From the NCBI GenBank assembly GCA_019420545.1, contig JAHZGZ010000260.1, forward strand, positions 1-6,312: 6,312 bases of DNA. The letters run 5' to 3'. Positions 1-6,288 of the stretch are shown piece by piece. The DNA comes from Bacteroidales bacterium. Its GTDB lineage: Bacteria; Bacteroidota; Bacteroidia; Bacteroidales; Muribaculaceae. Numbering within the stretch: the first letter of the stretch is position 1; every line of letters starts with the position of its first letter. The translations under genes were made by a program, and so were the position numbers. The notes below the pieces were generated by a model, which did not search any database, was not told where the DNA came from, and was given only the letters and a program-made list of their open reading frames with translations.

Positions 1-330
1 ATAGTGTATAAAAAAGGAAAAATCCCCCCCCCGTTAAAATTTGTTAAATCGAAGATTTTTTTTTCAAATTCCTTTGTTGTTCTTTTAATTTTTTGAACAA
101 AAATTCCTCATCAATCATATATAAATATGTATTATCGCCGGTCTGTTGCGGAACTGACACTCTTTACACCAAACGCACAAGGGAGGGAAGGAAACAGAAA
201 AGGAAATTTGCCAGCGAAACAGAATATTTCATTGCAAAAACAATGTGCTGTCGGAATTTTTGCATAACTTTGCGCGGTTTTAGCCAACGACTGCAACCTT
301 TTGATTTTTCATCAGAGAAAATGTAAACCA
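1..330. other. AT-rich non-coding region upstream of carA
   Basis: No supportable gene is seen in these 330 bases. The only long open frames start at TTG or run antisense across the carA start, and neither resembles a known protein. The stretch contains a run of nine C (24-32) and a run of nine T (56-64). The T run overlaps a weak AT-rich hairpin (46-50 paired with 54-58), which might be the remains of a terminator for a gene to the left, but this is very uncertain. A 9-base direct repeat, GAAACAGAA, occurs at 191-199 and 216-224. A loose dyad (TTTGC 207-211 / GCAAA 234-238, with GAAA 216-219 / TTTC 227-230 nested inside) lies just upstream of the carA promoter. I recognise no riboswitch or tRNA. 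Confidence 0.6.
265..272 (+). promoter_or_regulatory. Putative carA promoter, -7 box
   Basis: TAACTTTG is an exact match to the Bacteroidetes -7 consensus TAnnTTTG. The -33 element is poor: at the expected 19-21 bp spacing only AATG (242-245) is found, so an activator or an extended -7 context may be involved. Transcription would begin near 276-280, leaving a leader of about 50 nt before the carA ATG at 331. That leader includes a start-stop pair (ATGTAA, 321-326) and a tiny hairpin (302-305 with 311-314). Confidence 0.55.
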
Positions 331-1401
331 ATGCGCGATACAAAAAAGGCAACACTCGTGCTGGAAGACGGCACCTCATTCCAAGGTAAATCATTTGGAT
401 ATGAGGCCTCGACAGCCGGAGAGGTAGTGTTTAACACCGCGATGACAGGCTATCCGGAAAGCCTGACCGACCCCTCCTATGAAGGACAAATATTAGTGAC
501 AACCTATCCGATTCTCGGCAACTACGGCGTGCCCCCCCGCAGAGAGAAGGACGACGTGAGCGAGTACTACGAAAGCGACCATATCCACGCCAAGGCCATC
601 ATAGCCCAGGACTACTCGTGGGCCCACTCCCACTGGCAGGCCGACCGCAGCCTCGCCGACTGGCTTAAAGAGGAGAAGATACCCGGCATATACGGCATCG
701 ACACTCGCGCGCTCACCAAGCATCTGCGCGAGCATGGCTCGATGTTGGGCAAGATCGTAGTCGAGGGGTGCGACGACGTACCTTTCTACGATCCCAACAA
801 GGAGAATCTCGTGGCAAAAGTAAGCTGCCGCGGCGTGGAGGTGCACGGAGAAGGACCGCGCACGGTAGTGCTGGTGGACTGCGGCGTGAAGCACAACATC
901 ATCCGCTGCCTTACGCGCAGAGGAGTAAGAGTGGTACGCGTGCCCTGGAACTACGACTTTACCTCCATCCCCTACGACGGCCTGTTCATCTCCAACGGCC
1001 CCGGCAATCCGGGAATGGTCGACACGACGGTCGACAACATACGCAAGGCCATGGAGACAGGCAAGCCCATATGCGGCATATGCATGGGCAATCAGCTGCT
1101 GGCACGCGCCGCGGGTGCGTCGACCTACAAGCTCCCCTACGGCCACCGCAGCCACAACCAGCCGGTGCGCCGCGCAGGTACCGACAAATGCTACATCACA
1201 TCGCAGAACCACGGCTTCGCTGTCGACGACACTACCCTACCCGCCGACTGGGAACCGCTGTTCGTAAACATGAACGACGGCACCAACGAGGGGTTGCGCC
1301 ACAAGTCGAAACCTTTCTTCTCGGCCCAGTTCCACCCCGAAGCCTCGTCGGGCCCCAAGGATACCGAATTTCTCTTTGATGAATTTATCAATATGCTCTG
1401 A
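331..1401 (+). CDS. carA: Carbamoyl-phosphate synthase small (glutaminase) subunit
   Basis: This 356-residue protein hydrolyses glutamine and passes ammonia through a tunnel to CarB for carbamoyl-phosphate synthesis, in the cytoplasm. The N-terminal small-subunit domain spans about residues 5-150 (VLEDGTSFQGKSFGYEAS, then NTAMTGYPESLTDPSY). A class I glutamine amidotransferase domain spans about 178-356, with the SNGPGNPG loop (221-228), nucleophile Cys251 in GICMGNQ, SQNHGFAVD (291-299), and the catalytic pair His335 and Glu337 in QFHPEAS. Length is slightly below E. coli CarA (about 382). ATG 331 is preferred over an in-frame TTG at 301 because family homology begins there. Asn254 replaces the His usual in the CLGHQ motif. 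Many stretches, such as ILVTTYPILGNYGVPP and SQNHGFAVD..LPADW.PLF, resemble the eukaryotic CAD enzyme more than E. coli. It is followed after 5 nt by carB, so co-transcription is very likely. Confidence 0.98.
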   Translation: MRDTKKATLVLEDGTSFQGKSFGYEASTAGEVVFNTAMTGYPESLTDPSYEGQILVTTYPILGNYGVPPRREKDDVSEYYESDHIHAKAIIAQDYSWAHSHWQADRSLADWLKEEKIPGIYGIDTRALTKHLREHGSMLGKIVVEGCDDVPFYDPNKENLVAKVSCRGVEVHGEGPRTVVLVDCGVKHNIIRCLTRRGVRVVRVPWNYDFTSIPYDGLFISNGPGNPGMVDTTVDNIRKAMETGKPICGICMGNQLLARAAGASTYKLPYGHRSHNQPVRRAGTDKCYITSQNHGFAVDDTTLPADWEPLFVNMNDGTNEGLRHKSKPFFSAQFHPEASSGPKDTEFLFDEFINML

Positions 1402-1406
1402 TTACA

Positions 1407-4400
1407 ATGTCGACCATACAGAATACAGATATCGCTCTCCCCACGAAAGTACTGCTCCTCGGCAGCGGCGCGCTGAAAATCGGCGAGGCCGGCGAGTTTG
1501 ACTACTCCGGCTCGCAGGCGCTGAAAGCCATGAAGGAGGAAGGGATACACACGGTGCTCATCAACCCCAACATCGCCACGGTGCAGACCTCCGAGGGTAT
1601 CGCCGACACCATCTACTTCCTGCCCGTAACCCCCTACTTCGTAGAAAAGGTGATCGAAAAGGAGCGCCCCGACGGCATCCTGCTCGCCTTCGGAGGCCAG
1701 ACGGCGCTCAACTGCGGCGTAGAGCTCCAGCAGTCGGGCGTGCTCGATAAGTACGGCGTGAAAGTGCTCGGCACCCCCGTGCAGGCAATCATGGATACCG
1801 AGGATCGCGAGCTGTTTGTAAGGAAGCTCGATCAGATCAATGTAAAGACCATCAAGAGCGAGGCCGTAGGCTCGGTCGACGACGCCAAGAAGGCGGCCGC
1901 ATCGCTCGGCTACCCCGTAATCGTGCGCGCCGCATATGCGCTCGGCGGCCTCGGCAGCGGGTTCTGCGACAACGAGCAGGAACTTGTCGAGCTGGTGGAG
2001 AAAGCGCTGTCGTTTGCTCCGCAGGTGCTTGTGGAGAAATCGCTCAAGGGGTGGAAAGAGGTCGAGTACGAGGTCGTGCGCGACCGCTTCGACAACTGCA
2101 TCACCGTCTGCAACATGGAGAACTTCGACCCGCTGGGCATCCATACCGGCGAATCGATAGTGGTGGCCCCCTCGCAGACGCTCTCCAACGAGGATTACCA
2201 CTATCTGCGAAAACTTGCCATAAAGATCATACGGCATATCGGCATCGTGGGCGAATGCAACGTACAGTACGCCTTCGACCCCGCGTCGATGGACTACCGC
2301 GTGATCGAGGTCAACGCGCGCCTGTCGCGCTCGTCGGCACTCGCCTCCAAGGCAACCGGCTATCCGCTGGCCTTCGTGGCCGCGAAGCTCGGACTCGGCT
2401 ACGGCCTGTTCGACCTCAAGAACTCCGTCACCAAGGTAACGTCGGCATTCTTTGAGCCGGCGCTCGACTATGTGGTGGTGAAGATACCTCGCTGGGATCT
2501 CGGAAAGTTCCATGGCGTGAAGCGCGAGATCGGTTCGTCGATGAAGTCGGTGGGCGAGGTAATGGCAATCGGTCGCACGTTCGAGGAGGCTATCCAGAAA
2601 GGTCTGCGCATGATCGGTCAGGGGATGCACGGCTTCGTGGAAAACAAGGAACTCACCATACCCGACATCGACAAGTCGCTGCGCGAGCCTACCGACAACC
2701 GCATATTCGTCATCTCGAAGGCGATGCGCAAGGGATATACCGTCGACCAGATCCACGACCTTACGAAGATCGACCGCTGGTTCCTCTACAAGCTTCACAA
2801 TATCGTGGCCACAGCCGACGAGCTGGAGACGTTCGACTCTCTCGAGCGCCTGCCGCAGAACCTGCTGCGCACGGCCAAGGAGCAGGGATTCAGCGATTTC
2901 CAGATAGCGCGTGCCATATTCAAAGGCAACATCACATCCAACGCGCAGGCATCCAACGATGTGCGCGCCTTCCGCAAAGCCGCCGGAATCCTTCCGGTGG
3001 TAAAGCAGATCGACACCCTCGGCGCAGAATATCCGGCGCAGACCAACTACCTGTATCTCACCTACAACGGGTCGGAGGATGATGTAAACTACCTCCACGA
3101 CCACCGCTCGATAGTGGTGCTCGGCTCGGGTGCCTACCGCATCGGCAGCTCGGTTGAGTTCGACTGGTGCTCGGTCAACGCCCTCATGACCGTAAAGCGC
3201 GAGGGATGGCGCTCGGTGATGATCAACTACAACCCCGAGACCGTGTCGACCGACTACGACATGTGCGACCGTCTCTACTTCGACGAGCTTACCTACGAGC
3301 GCGTGATGGACATACTCGAGCTTGAGCAGCCCCACGGTGTGATACTCTCGGTAGGCGGTCAGATACCCAACAACCTCGCCACACGCCTCGACGACGCCGG
3401 TGTGCCCATCCTCGGAACCTCGGCCAAGTCGATCGACAACGCCGAGGACCGCCACAAGTTCTCGGCCATGCTCGACCGCATCGGTGTGGATCAGCCGCGC
3501 TGGCGCGAGCTGACGTCGTTTGCCGACATAGAGGAGTTTATCGGCGAAGTCGGCTTCCCGGTGCTCGTGCGCCCGAGCTACGTGCTCTCGGGAGCCGCGA
3601 TGAACGTATGTTCCAACAACGAGGAGCTGCAGCGTTTCCTGCGCCTTGCCGCCAACGTATCGCAGGAGCATCCCGTCGTCGTCACCGAGTTCATCCAGTT
3701 TGCCAAGGAGATCGAGATGGACGCCGTGGCCCAGAACGGCGAGATCAAGGTCTACGCCATATCGGAGCATATCGAGTTTGCCGGCGTGCATTCCGGCGAC
3801 GCCACCATCCAGTTCCCGCCGCAGAAGCTTTATGTGGAGACGATACGCCGCATCAAGAAGGTAAGCCAGAAGATCGCGAAGTCGCTCAACATCTCCGGGC
3901 CGTTCAACATACAGTTCCTCGCCAAGAACAACGACATAAAGGTGATAGAATGCAACCTGCGTGCGTCGCGCTCGTTCCCGTTCGTCAGCAAGGTGCTCAA
4001 ACTCAACTTCATCGACATCGCTACCCGCGTGATGCTCGGACTGGAGGTTGAAAAGCCCAACAAAAACGCTTTCGACCTCGACTATGTAGGCATCAAGGCA
4101 AGCCAGTTCAGCTTCTCGCGTCTGCAGGGTGCCGACCCGGTGCTCGGTGTCGACATGTCGTCGACAGGCGAAGTAGGATGCATCGGCGCCGATACCGACG
4201 AGGCAATCCTCAAATCGATGCTGTCGGTAGGCCTGCGTATCCCCTCGAAGGGCAAGGGCGTGCTCCTCTCTACCGGTACGCCCAAGCAGAAAGCCGACAT
4301 GCTCGACGCCGCACATGAGCTCAACAACCACGGATACAAGCTGTATGCCACCGGCGGTACCCACCAGTTCCTCACCGACAACGGCATACCGGCAGTAAAA

Positions 4401-4655
4401 GTATATTGGCCGAGCCAGCCCGACATGCAGCCTCAGGCGCTCGATCTGCTCCATAAGAAAGAGGTGGATCTTGTAGTCAACGTACCCAAAAACCTCTCCG
4501 AGACCGAGCTTACCAACGGTTACCGCATACGCCGCGCGGCCATCGACCTCAACATCCCCCTTCTGACCAACGCGCGTCTCGCGTCGGCGTTCATCGAGGC
4601 TTTCACACGCCTCACACCCGATGAAATCGAGATCCGCCCCTGGAACGAGTACTAA
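1407..4655 (+). CDS. carB: Carbamoyl-phosphate synthase large subunit
   Basis: This 1082-residue synthetase makes carbamoyl phosphate from bicarbonate, ammonia supplied by CarA, and two ATP. It has the full family architecture (E. coli CarB is about 1073 residues). The N-terminal ATP-grasp half (about 1-400, carboxyphosphate formation) carries VRAAYALGGLGSGF (172-186) and IEVNARLSRSSALASKATGYP (300-320). An oligomerisation region follows (about 405-565, with KIDRWFL at 454-460). The second ATP-grasp half (about 566-945, carbamate phosphorylation) carries VLGSGAYRIGSSVEFDW (571-587), VRPSYVLSGAAM (721-732) and IECNLRASRSFPFVSK (847-862). A C-terminal MGS-like allosteric domain (about 946-1082) has YATGGT (980-985). 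No frameshift or missing segment is seen. SLKGWKEVEYEVVRD (212-226) and IPRWDLGKF (360-368) match the eukaryotic CAD/CPS1 style. The start follows the carA stop by 5 nt in another frame, with no Shine-Dalgarno. The MGS domain suggests nucleotide feedback control, but which ligand cannot be told from sequence. Confidence 0.98.
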   Translation: MSTIQNTDIALPTKVLLLGSGALKIGEAGEFDYSGSQALKAMKEEGIHTVLINPNIATVQTSEGIADTIYFLPVTPYFVEKVIEKERPDGILLAFGGQTALNCGVELQQSGVLDKYGVKVLGTPVQAIMDTEDRELFVRKLDQINVKTIKSEAVGSVDDAKKAAASLGYPVIVRAAYALGGLGSGFCDNEQELVELVEKALSFAPQVLVEKSLKGWKEVEYEVVRDRFDNCITVCNMENFDPLGIHTGESIVVAPSQTLSNEDYHYLRKLAIKIIRHIGIVGECNVQYAFDPASMDYRVIEVNARLSRSSALASKATGYPLAFVAAKLGLGYGLFDLKNSVTKVTSAFFEPALDYVVVKIPRWDLGKFHGVKREIGSSMKSVGEVMAIGRTFEEAIQKGLRMIGQGMHGFVENKELTIPDIDKSLREPTDNRIFVISKAMRKGYTVDQIHDLTKIDRWFLYKLHNIVATADELETFDSLERLPQNLLRTAKEQGFSDFQIARAIFKGNITSNAQASNDVRAFRKAAGILPVVKQIDTLGAEYPAQTNYLYLTYNGSEDDVNYLHDHRSIVVLGSGAYRIGSSVEFDWCSVNALMTVKREGWRSVMINYNPETVSTDYDMCDRLYFDELTYERVMDILELEQPHGVILSVGGQIPNNLATRLDDAGVPILGTSAKSIDNAEDRHKFSAMLDRIGVDQPRWRELTSFADIEEFIGEVGFPVLVRPSYVLSGAAMNVCSNNEELQRFLRLAANVSQEHPVVVTEFIQFAKEIEMDAVAQNGEIKVYAISEHIEFAGVHSGDATIQFPPQKLYVETIRRIKKVSQKIAKSLNISGPFNIQFLAKNNDIKVIECNLRASRSFPFVSKVLKLNFIDIATRVMLGLEVEKPNKNAFDLDYVGIKASQFSFSRLQGADPVLGVDMSSTGEVGCIGADTDEAILKSMLSVGLRIPSKGKGVLLSTGTPKQKADMLDAAHELNNHGYKLYATGGTHQFLTDNGIPAVKVYWPSQPDMQPQALDLLHKKEVDLVVNVPKNLSETELTNGYRIRRAAIDLNIPLLTNARLASAFIEAFTRLTPDEIEIRPWNEY

Positions 4656-4662
4656 TTGAAAT

Positions 4663-4753
4663 TGACTGGGAGGGCGGCGCTTTAGCCCGCAGGGATCCTA
4701 TAGCTCTGTTGAGTGGTCTATCCCGGCGGGCTAAAGCGCCGCCCTCCCAGTCA
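4663..4753. repeat. 28-bp perfect inverted repeat, REP-like hairpin between convergent genes
   Basis: Arms at 4663-4690 and 4726-4753 are perfectly complementary over 28 bp and GC-rich (core GGGCGGCGCTTTAGCCCGC). After an A/G mismatch the stem continues for 5 bp (4692-4696 with 4720-4724), leaving a 23-nt loop with its own small CTC/GAG pairing (4704-4706 with 4711-4713). Each arm also contains a short imperfect palindrome (GCGG...CCGC), so the element can be read as two REP-like units in inverted orientation. It starts 7 nt after the carB stop and ends 22 nt before the stop end of the convergent DUF2007 gene. That position suits a bidirectional terminator or mRNA 3'-end stabiliser. However, no T-tract follows the stem on either strand, so it is not a canonical intrinsic terminator. 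The inverted repeat is certain; the REP identity and the role are inferred. Confidence 0.9.
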
Positions 4754-4775
4754 GATTCTGACGCGCCAAAACCGT

Positions 4776-5030
4776 TCAGTCATCGCCGGGATCGGTGCCG
4801 GCAAGCAGACGCCGTGCGGCCTCGAGATCCTTGCGGCGCACCATTACGCGGAAACTGCCCACCGCCGGTATTCCGCCGAGAAGCGTGCCCATGATGGAAT
4901 TGTCAACTATGGCAGGTACACCGTTGGTATCGAGCACGCCCTTTACGATATAGGCGTCAGAGCTGTTGCTATACTCGTTATACAATACCAGCTCATTTTT
5001 GGAGATGTCATAGAATGTTCCCATATACAT
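4776..5030 (-). CDS. DUF2007-family small protein
   Basis: This 84-residue protein has no signal peptide or membrane segment, so it is probably cytoplasmic. It fits the DUF2007 pattern: a leading strand (ELVLYNEYSN, 13-22), a helix with DAYIVKGVLDTNGVPAIVDN (25-44), a loop with GTLLGGIP (48-55), then FRVMVRRKDLEAARRLL (60-76). The family is small and ferredoxin-like, sometimes labelled a putative signal-transducing protein, but its biochemical role is not established. The chosen ATG at 5030 lies 3 nt beyond the mltG stop; the third residue is also Met and could be the true start. The close spacing implies translational coupling and co-transcription with mltG. The acidic C-terminal tail (GTDPGDD) is probably disordered. 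Family assignment is fairly secure; function is unknown. Confidence 0.85.
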   Translation of the reverse strand: MYMGTFYDISKNELVLYNEYSNSSDAYIVKGVLDTNGVPAIVDNSIMGTLLGGIPAVGSFRVMVRRKDLEAARRLLAGTDPGDD

Positions 5031-5033
5031 TCG

Positions 5034-6059
5034 TCATTTTATGTTACGCTGATTCAGTGCGCGGTGGTATGCCGCGGCATTGCGGTTGTGCGTAGCGAGG
5101 TCGCGGGCAAAGAGATGATGTCCCGAAAAGTCGGGCGACGCACACATATATATATAGTCGTGCGGCTTGCTTTCAAGCAGGGCATCGATCGTAGCACGCT
5201 CCGGCATACGTATCGGCCCCGGTGGCAATCCGGCATTCCTATATGTATTATAAGGCGAAACTACCGCAAGATGTTTACCCGTTATGCGCTTTATAGAGAA
5301 ATCGCCAACGGCATATTTCACCGTTGGATCAGCCTGAAGCGGCATCCTGCGGTTCAGCCGGTTAAGATAGAGGCGTGCCACCACTCCACGCTCGTCACTG
5401 CGGTTGGTCTCCTCTTCGGCAATGCTGGCGATGACAGTAGCCTGCATCGGTGTTATGCCGAGCGCGACCGCACGTGAGCGCCGTTCGGGTGTCCAGAATT
5501 TGTCGCGGGTATCGGCAAGCCTTGTCACAACGTCGGCCGGCGCAGCTGTCCAGTAAAATTCATAAGTATCGGGGAAGAATGCTCCGACATACTCCTCTGT
5601 GCTGTAACCGCGCGCAGAAAGCACACTGTCGATTGCCGACATAAACGCAACGGAATCAGCTTCAAGCACGCGGGCCATACGCCCCGCAAGCTGTGGCAGA
5701 AGGCGCACGTTGTTGAATGTCAGTTTTACCGGCGTCTGGGCTCCGCGGGCTACCCTTTTGAAAATATCCACCGAACGGGTGCCGGGCTCCACACGGTATG
5801 CTCCATGGGCTTTCGAAGGAGATGCTCCGTAGGAACGCCACATCGTAGCAGCACGCCGCCCCGCACCTCCCAGATCACGTTCGAGAATGGCGGTTACAGA
5901 ATCAGCGTCGGCACCTTTGGGTATATATACCCATCTGGCAGTATCGCCGGAATATTTCGTGCCCGTATATACATGCCACACTATTCCACCTGCGGCAGCA
6001 AGCACGACAAATGTTCCGGCAACGATAGATATTACGAGTTTACGTCCTTTAAGTTTCAT
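5034..6059 (-). CDS. mltG: Endolytic peptidoglycan transglycosylase MltG (YceG-like)
   Basis: This 341-residue inner-membrane protein is predicted to cleave nascent glycan strands in the periplasm, helping to set strand length. A short basic N-terminus is followed by one membrane helix (about residues 7-31). Next is a LysM-like segment (about 42-110, with VYIPKGADADSVTAILE) and the catalytic YceG domain (about 110-335). Family marks are FFPDTYEFYW (161-170), ASIAEEETN (211-219) with the catalytic glutamate expected in the E-E-E-T stretch (215-217), QADPTVKYA (242-250), SPYNTYRNAGLPPGPI (268-283) and FSGHHLFARDLATHN (311-325). ATG 6059 is preferred over the in-frame ATG at 6107: it gives a normal K-rich start before the helix, and the longer version would run across a good -7 box. 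Length is normal for the family. It forms a two-gene unit with the downstream DUF2007 gene. Confidence 0.95.
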   Translation of the reverse strand: MKLKGRKLVISIVAGTFVVLAAAGGIVWHVYTGTKYSGDTARWVYIPKGADADSVTAILERDLGGAGRRAATMWRSYGASPSKAHGAYRVEPGTRSVDIFKRVARGAQTPVKLTFNNVRLLPQLAGRMARVLEADSVAFMSAIDSVLSARGYSTEEYVGAFFPDTYEFYWTAAPADVVTRLADTRDKFWTPERRSRAVALGITPMQATVIASIAEEETNRSDERGVVARLYLNRLNRRMPLQADPTVKYAVGDFSIKRITGKHLAVVSPYNTYRNAGLPPGPIRMPERATIDALLESKPHDYIYMCASPDFSGHHLFARDLATHNRNAAAYHRALNQRNIK

Positions 6060-6077
6060 CAGATTTCTGTTTCCATG

Positions 6078-6085
6078 CAAATATA
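6078..6085 (-). promoter_or_regulatory. Putative mltG promoter, -7 box
   Basis: On the minus strand these bases read TATATTTG, an exact match to the Bacteroidetes -7 consensus TAnnTTTG. The box ends 18 nt before the chosen mltG ATG, which would give a very short leader of roughly 12-15 nt. No TTTG lies at the normal 19-21 bp distance; the triplet 19 bp upstream reads GTG (6107-6105). The site also helps decide the mltG start, since it falls inside the longer alternative reading frame. Confidence 0.5.
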
Positions 6086-6187
6086 GCAACAATACATACA
6101 ATCTCACCCATCTTTATTGTCAATATATCTAAAACGTATCGTCCATCCTCATAACCGGAACAACCGGCTATCGGCAGACGGGGATGT

Positions 6188-6205
6188 AAGTAATTGTAAT
6201 TACTT
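6188..6205. repeat. 8-bp perfect palindrome with 2-nt spacer, operator-like
   Basis: AAGTAATT (6188-6195), GT, AATTACTT (6198-6205) form a perfect dyad in the divergent intergenic region. It lies about 100 bp upstream of the mltG -7 box and about 36 bp upstream of the -33 element of the rightward promoter. The size and symmetry suit a dimeric transcription factor better than a terminator, because the 2-nt gap is too tight for an RNA hairpin loop without opening base pairs. AT-rich intergenic DNA produces such dyads by chance fairly often, so function is only inferred. Confidence 0.4.
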
Positions 6206-6241
6206 GATTTAGCTCAATCGCATAAATTTTAGATTCAAAAA

Positions 6242-6273
6242 TTTGGATATCTCGGTGAAGGTTGCTAACTTTT
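6242..6273 (+). promoter_or_regulatory. Putative rightward promoter upstream of the gene at the window edge
   Basis: TTTG at 6242-6245, a 20-bp spacer, then TAACTTTT at 6266-6273 match the Bacteroidetes promoter (TTTG, 19-21 bp, TAnnTTTG) at all but the last base of the -7 box. This is the best-spaced two-part promoter in the window. Transcription would start near 6277-6281, about 10 nt before the ATG at 6289. Confidence 0.5.
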
Positions 6274-6288
6274 CAATCGCAAAAAGAA

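Noticed and set aside
24..64. C9 and T9 runs with a weak hairpin as a terminator of a gene to the left
   Set aside because: The hairpin has only five mostly A-T pairs and no upstream gene is visible; the runs may simply be low-complexity sequence.
93..326. 77-codon frame in the carA leader
   Set aside because: It needs a TTG start, crosses the carA promoter, and has no recognisable features.
493..1212. 239-codon minus-strand open frame opposite carA
   Set aside because: It is the in-register antisense of carA; the composition is rich in H, V and A as expected of a shadow frame, and no family is recognised.
1191..4454. 1087-codon minus-strand open frame opposite carB
   Set aside because: It is the exact antisense register of carB codons, resembles no known protein, and is explained by avoidance of TTA/CTA/TCA codons in carB.
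4713..5477. 254-codon plus-strand open frame across the DUF2007 and mltG genes
   Set aside because: It begins inside the loop of the inverted repeat and is the antisense register of both minus-strand genes, whose conserved motifs show the minus strand is the coding one.
6059..6076. Five-codon frame (METEI) ending in TGATG at the mltG start
   Set aside because: The predicted transcription start falls at or after its ATG, so it is probably not in the mRNA as a complete reading frame.
6060..6107. Longer mltG start at 6107
   Set aside because: The added 16 residues are atypical for the family and would cover the TATATTTG promoter box.
6153..6167. AACCGG direct repeat (6153-6158, 6162-6167) with a CCGG/CCGG mini-hairpin
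   Set aside because: A six-base repeat and a four-base stem are too short to separate from chance, and they are not placed at a useful distance from either promoter.
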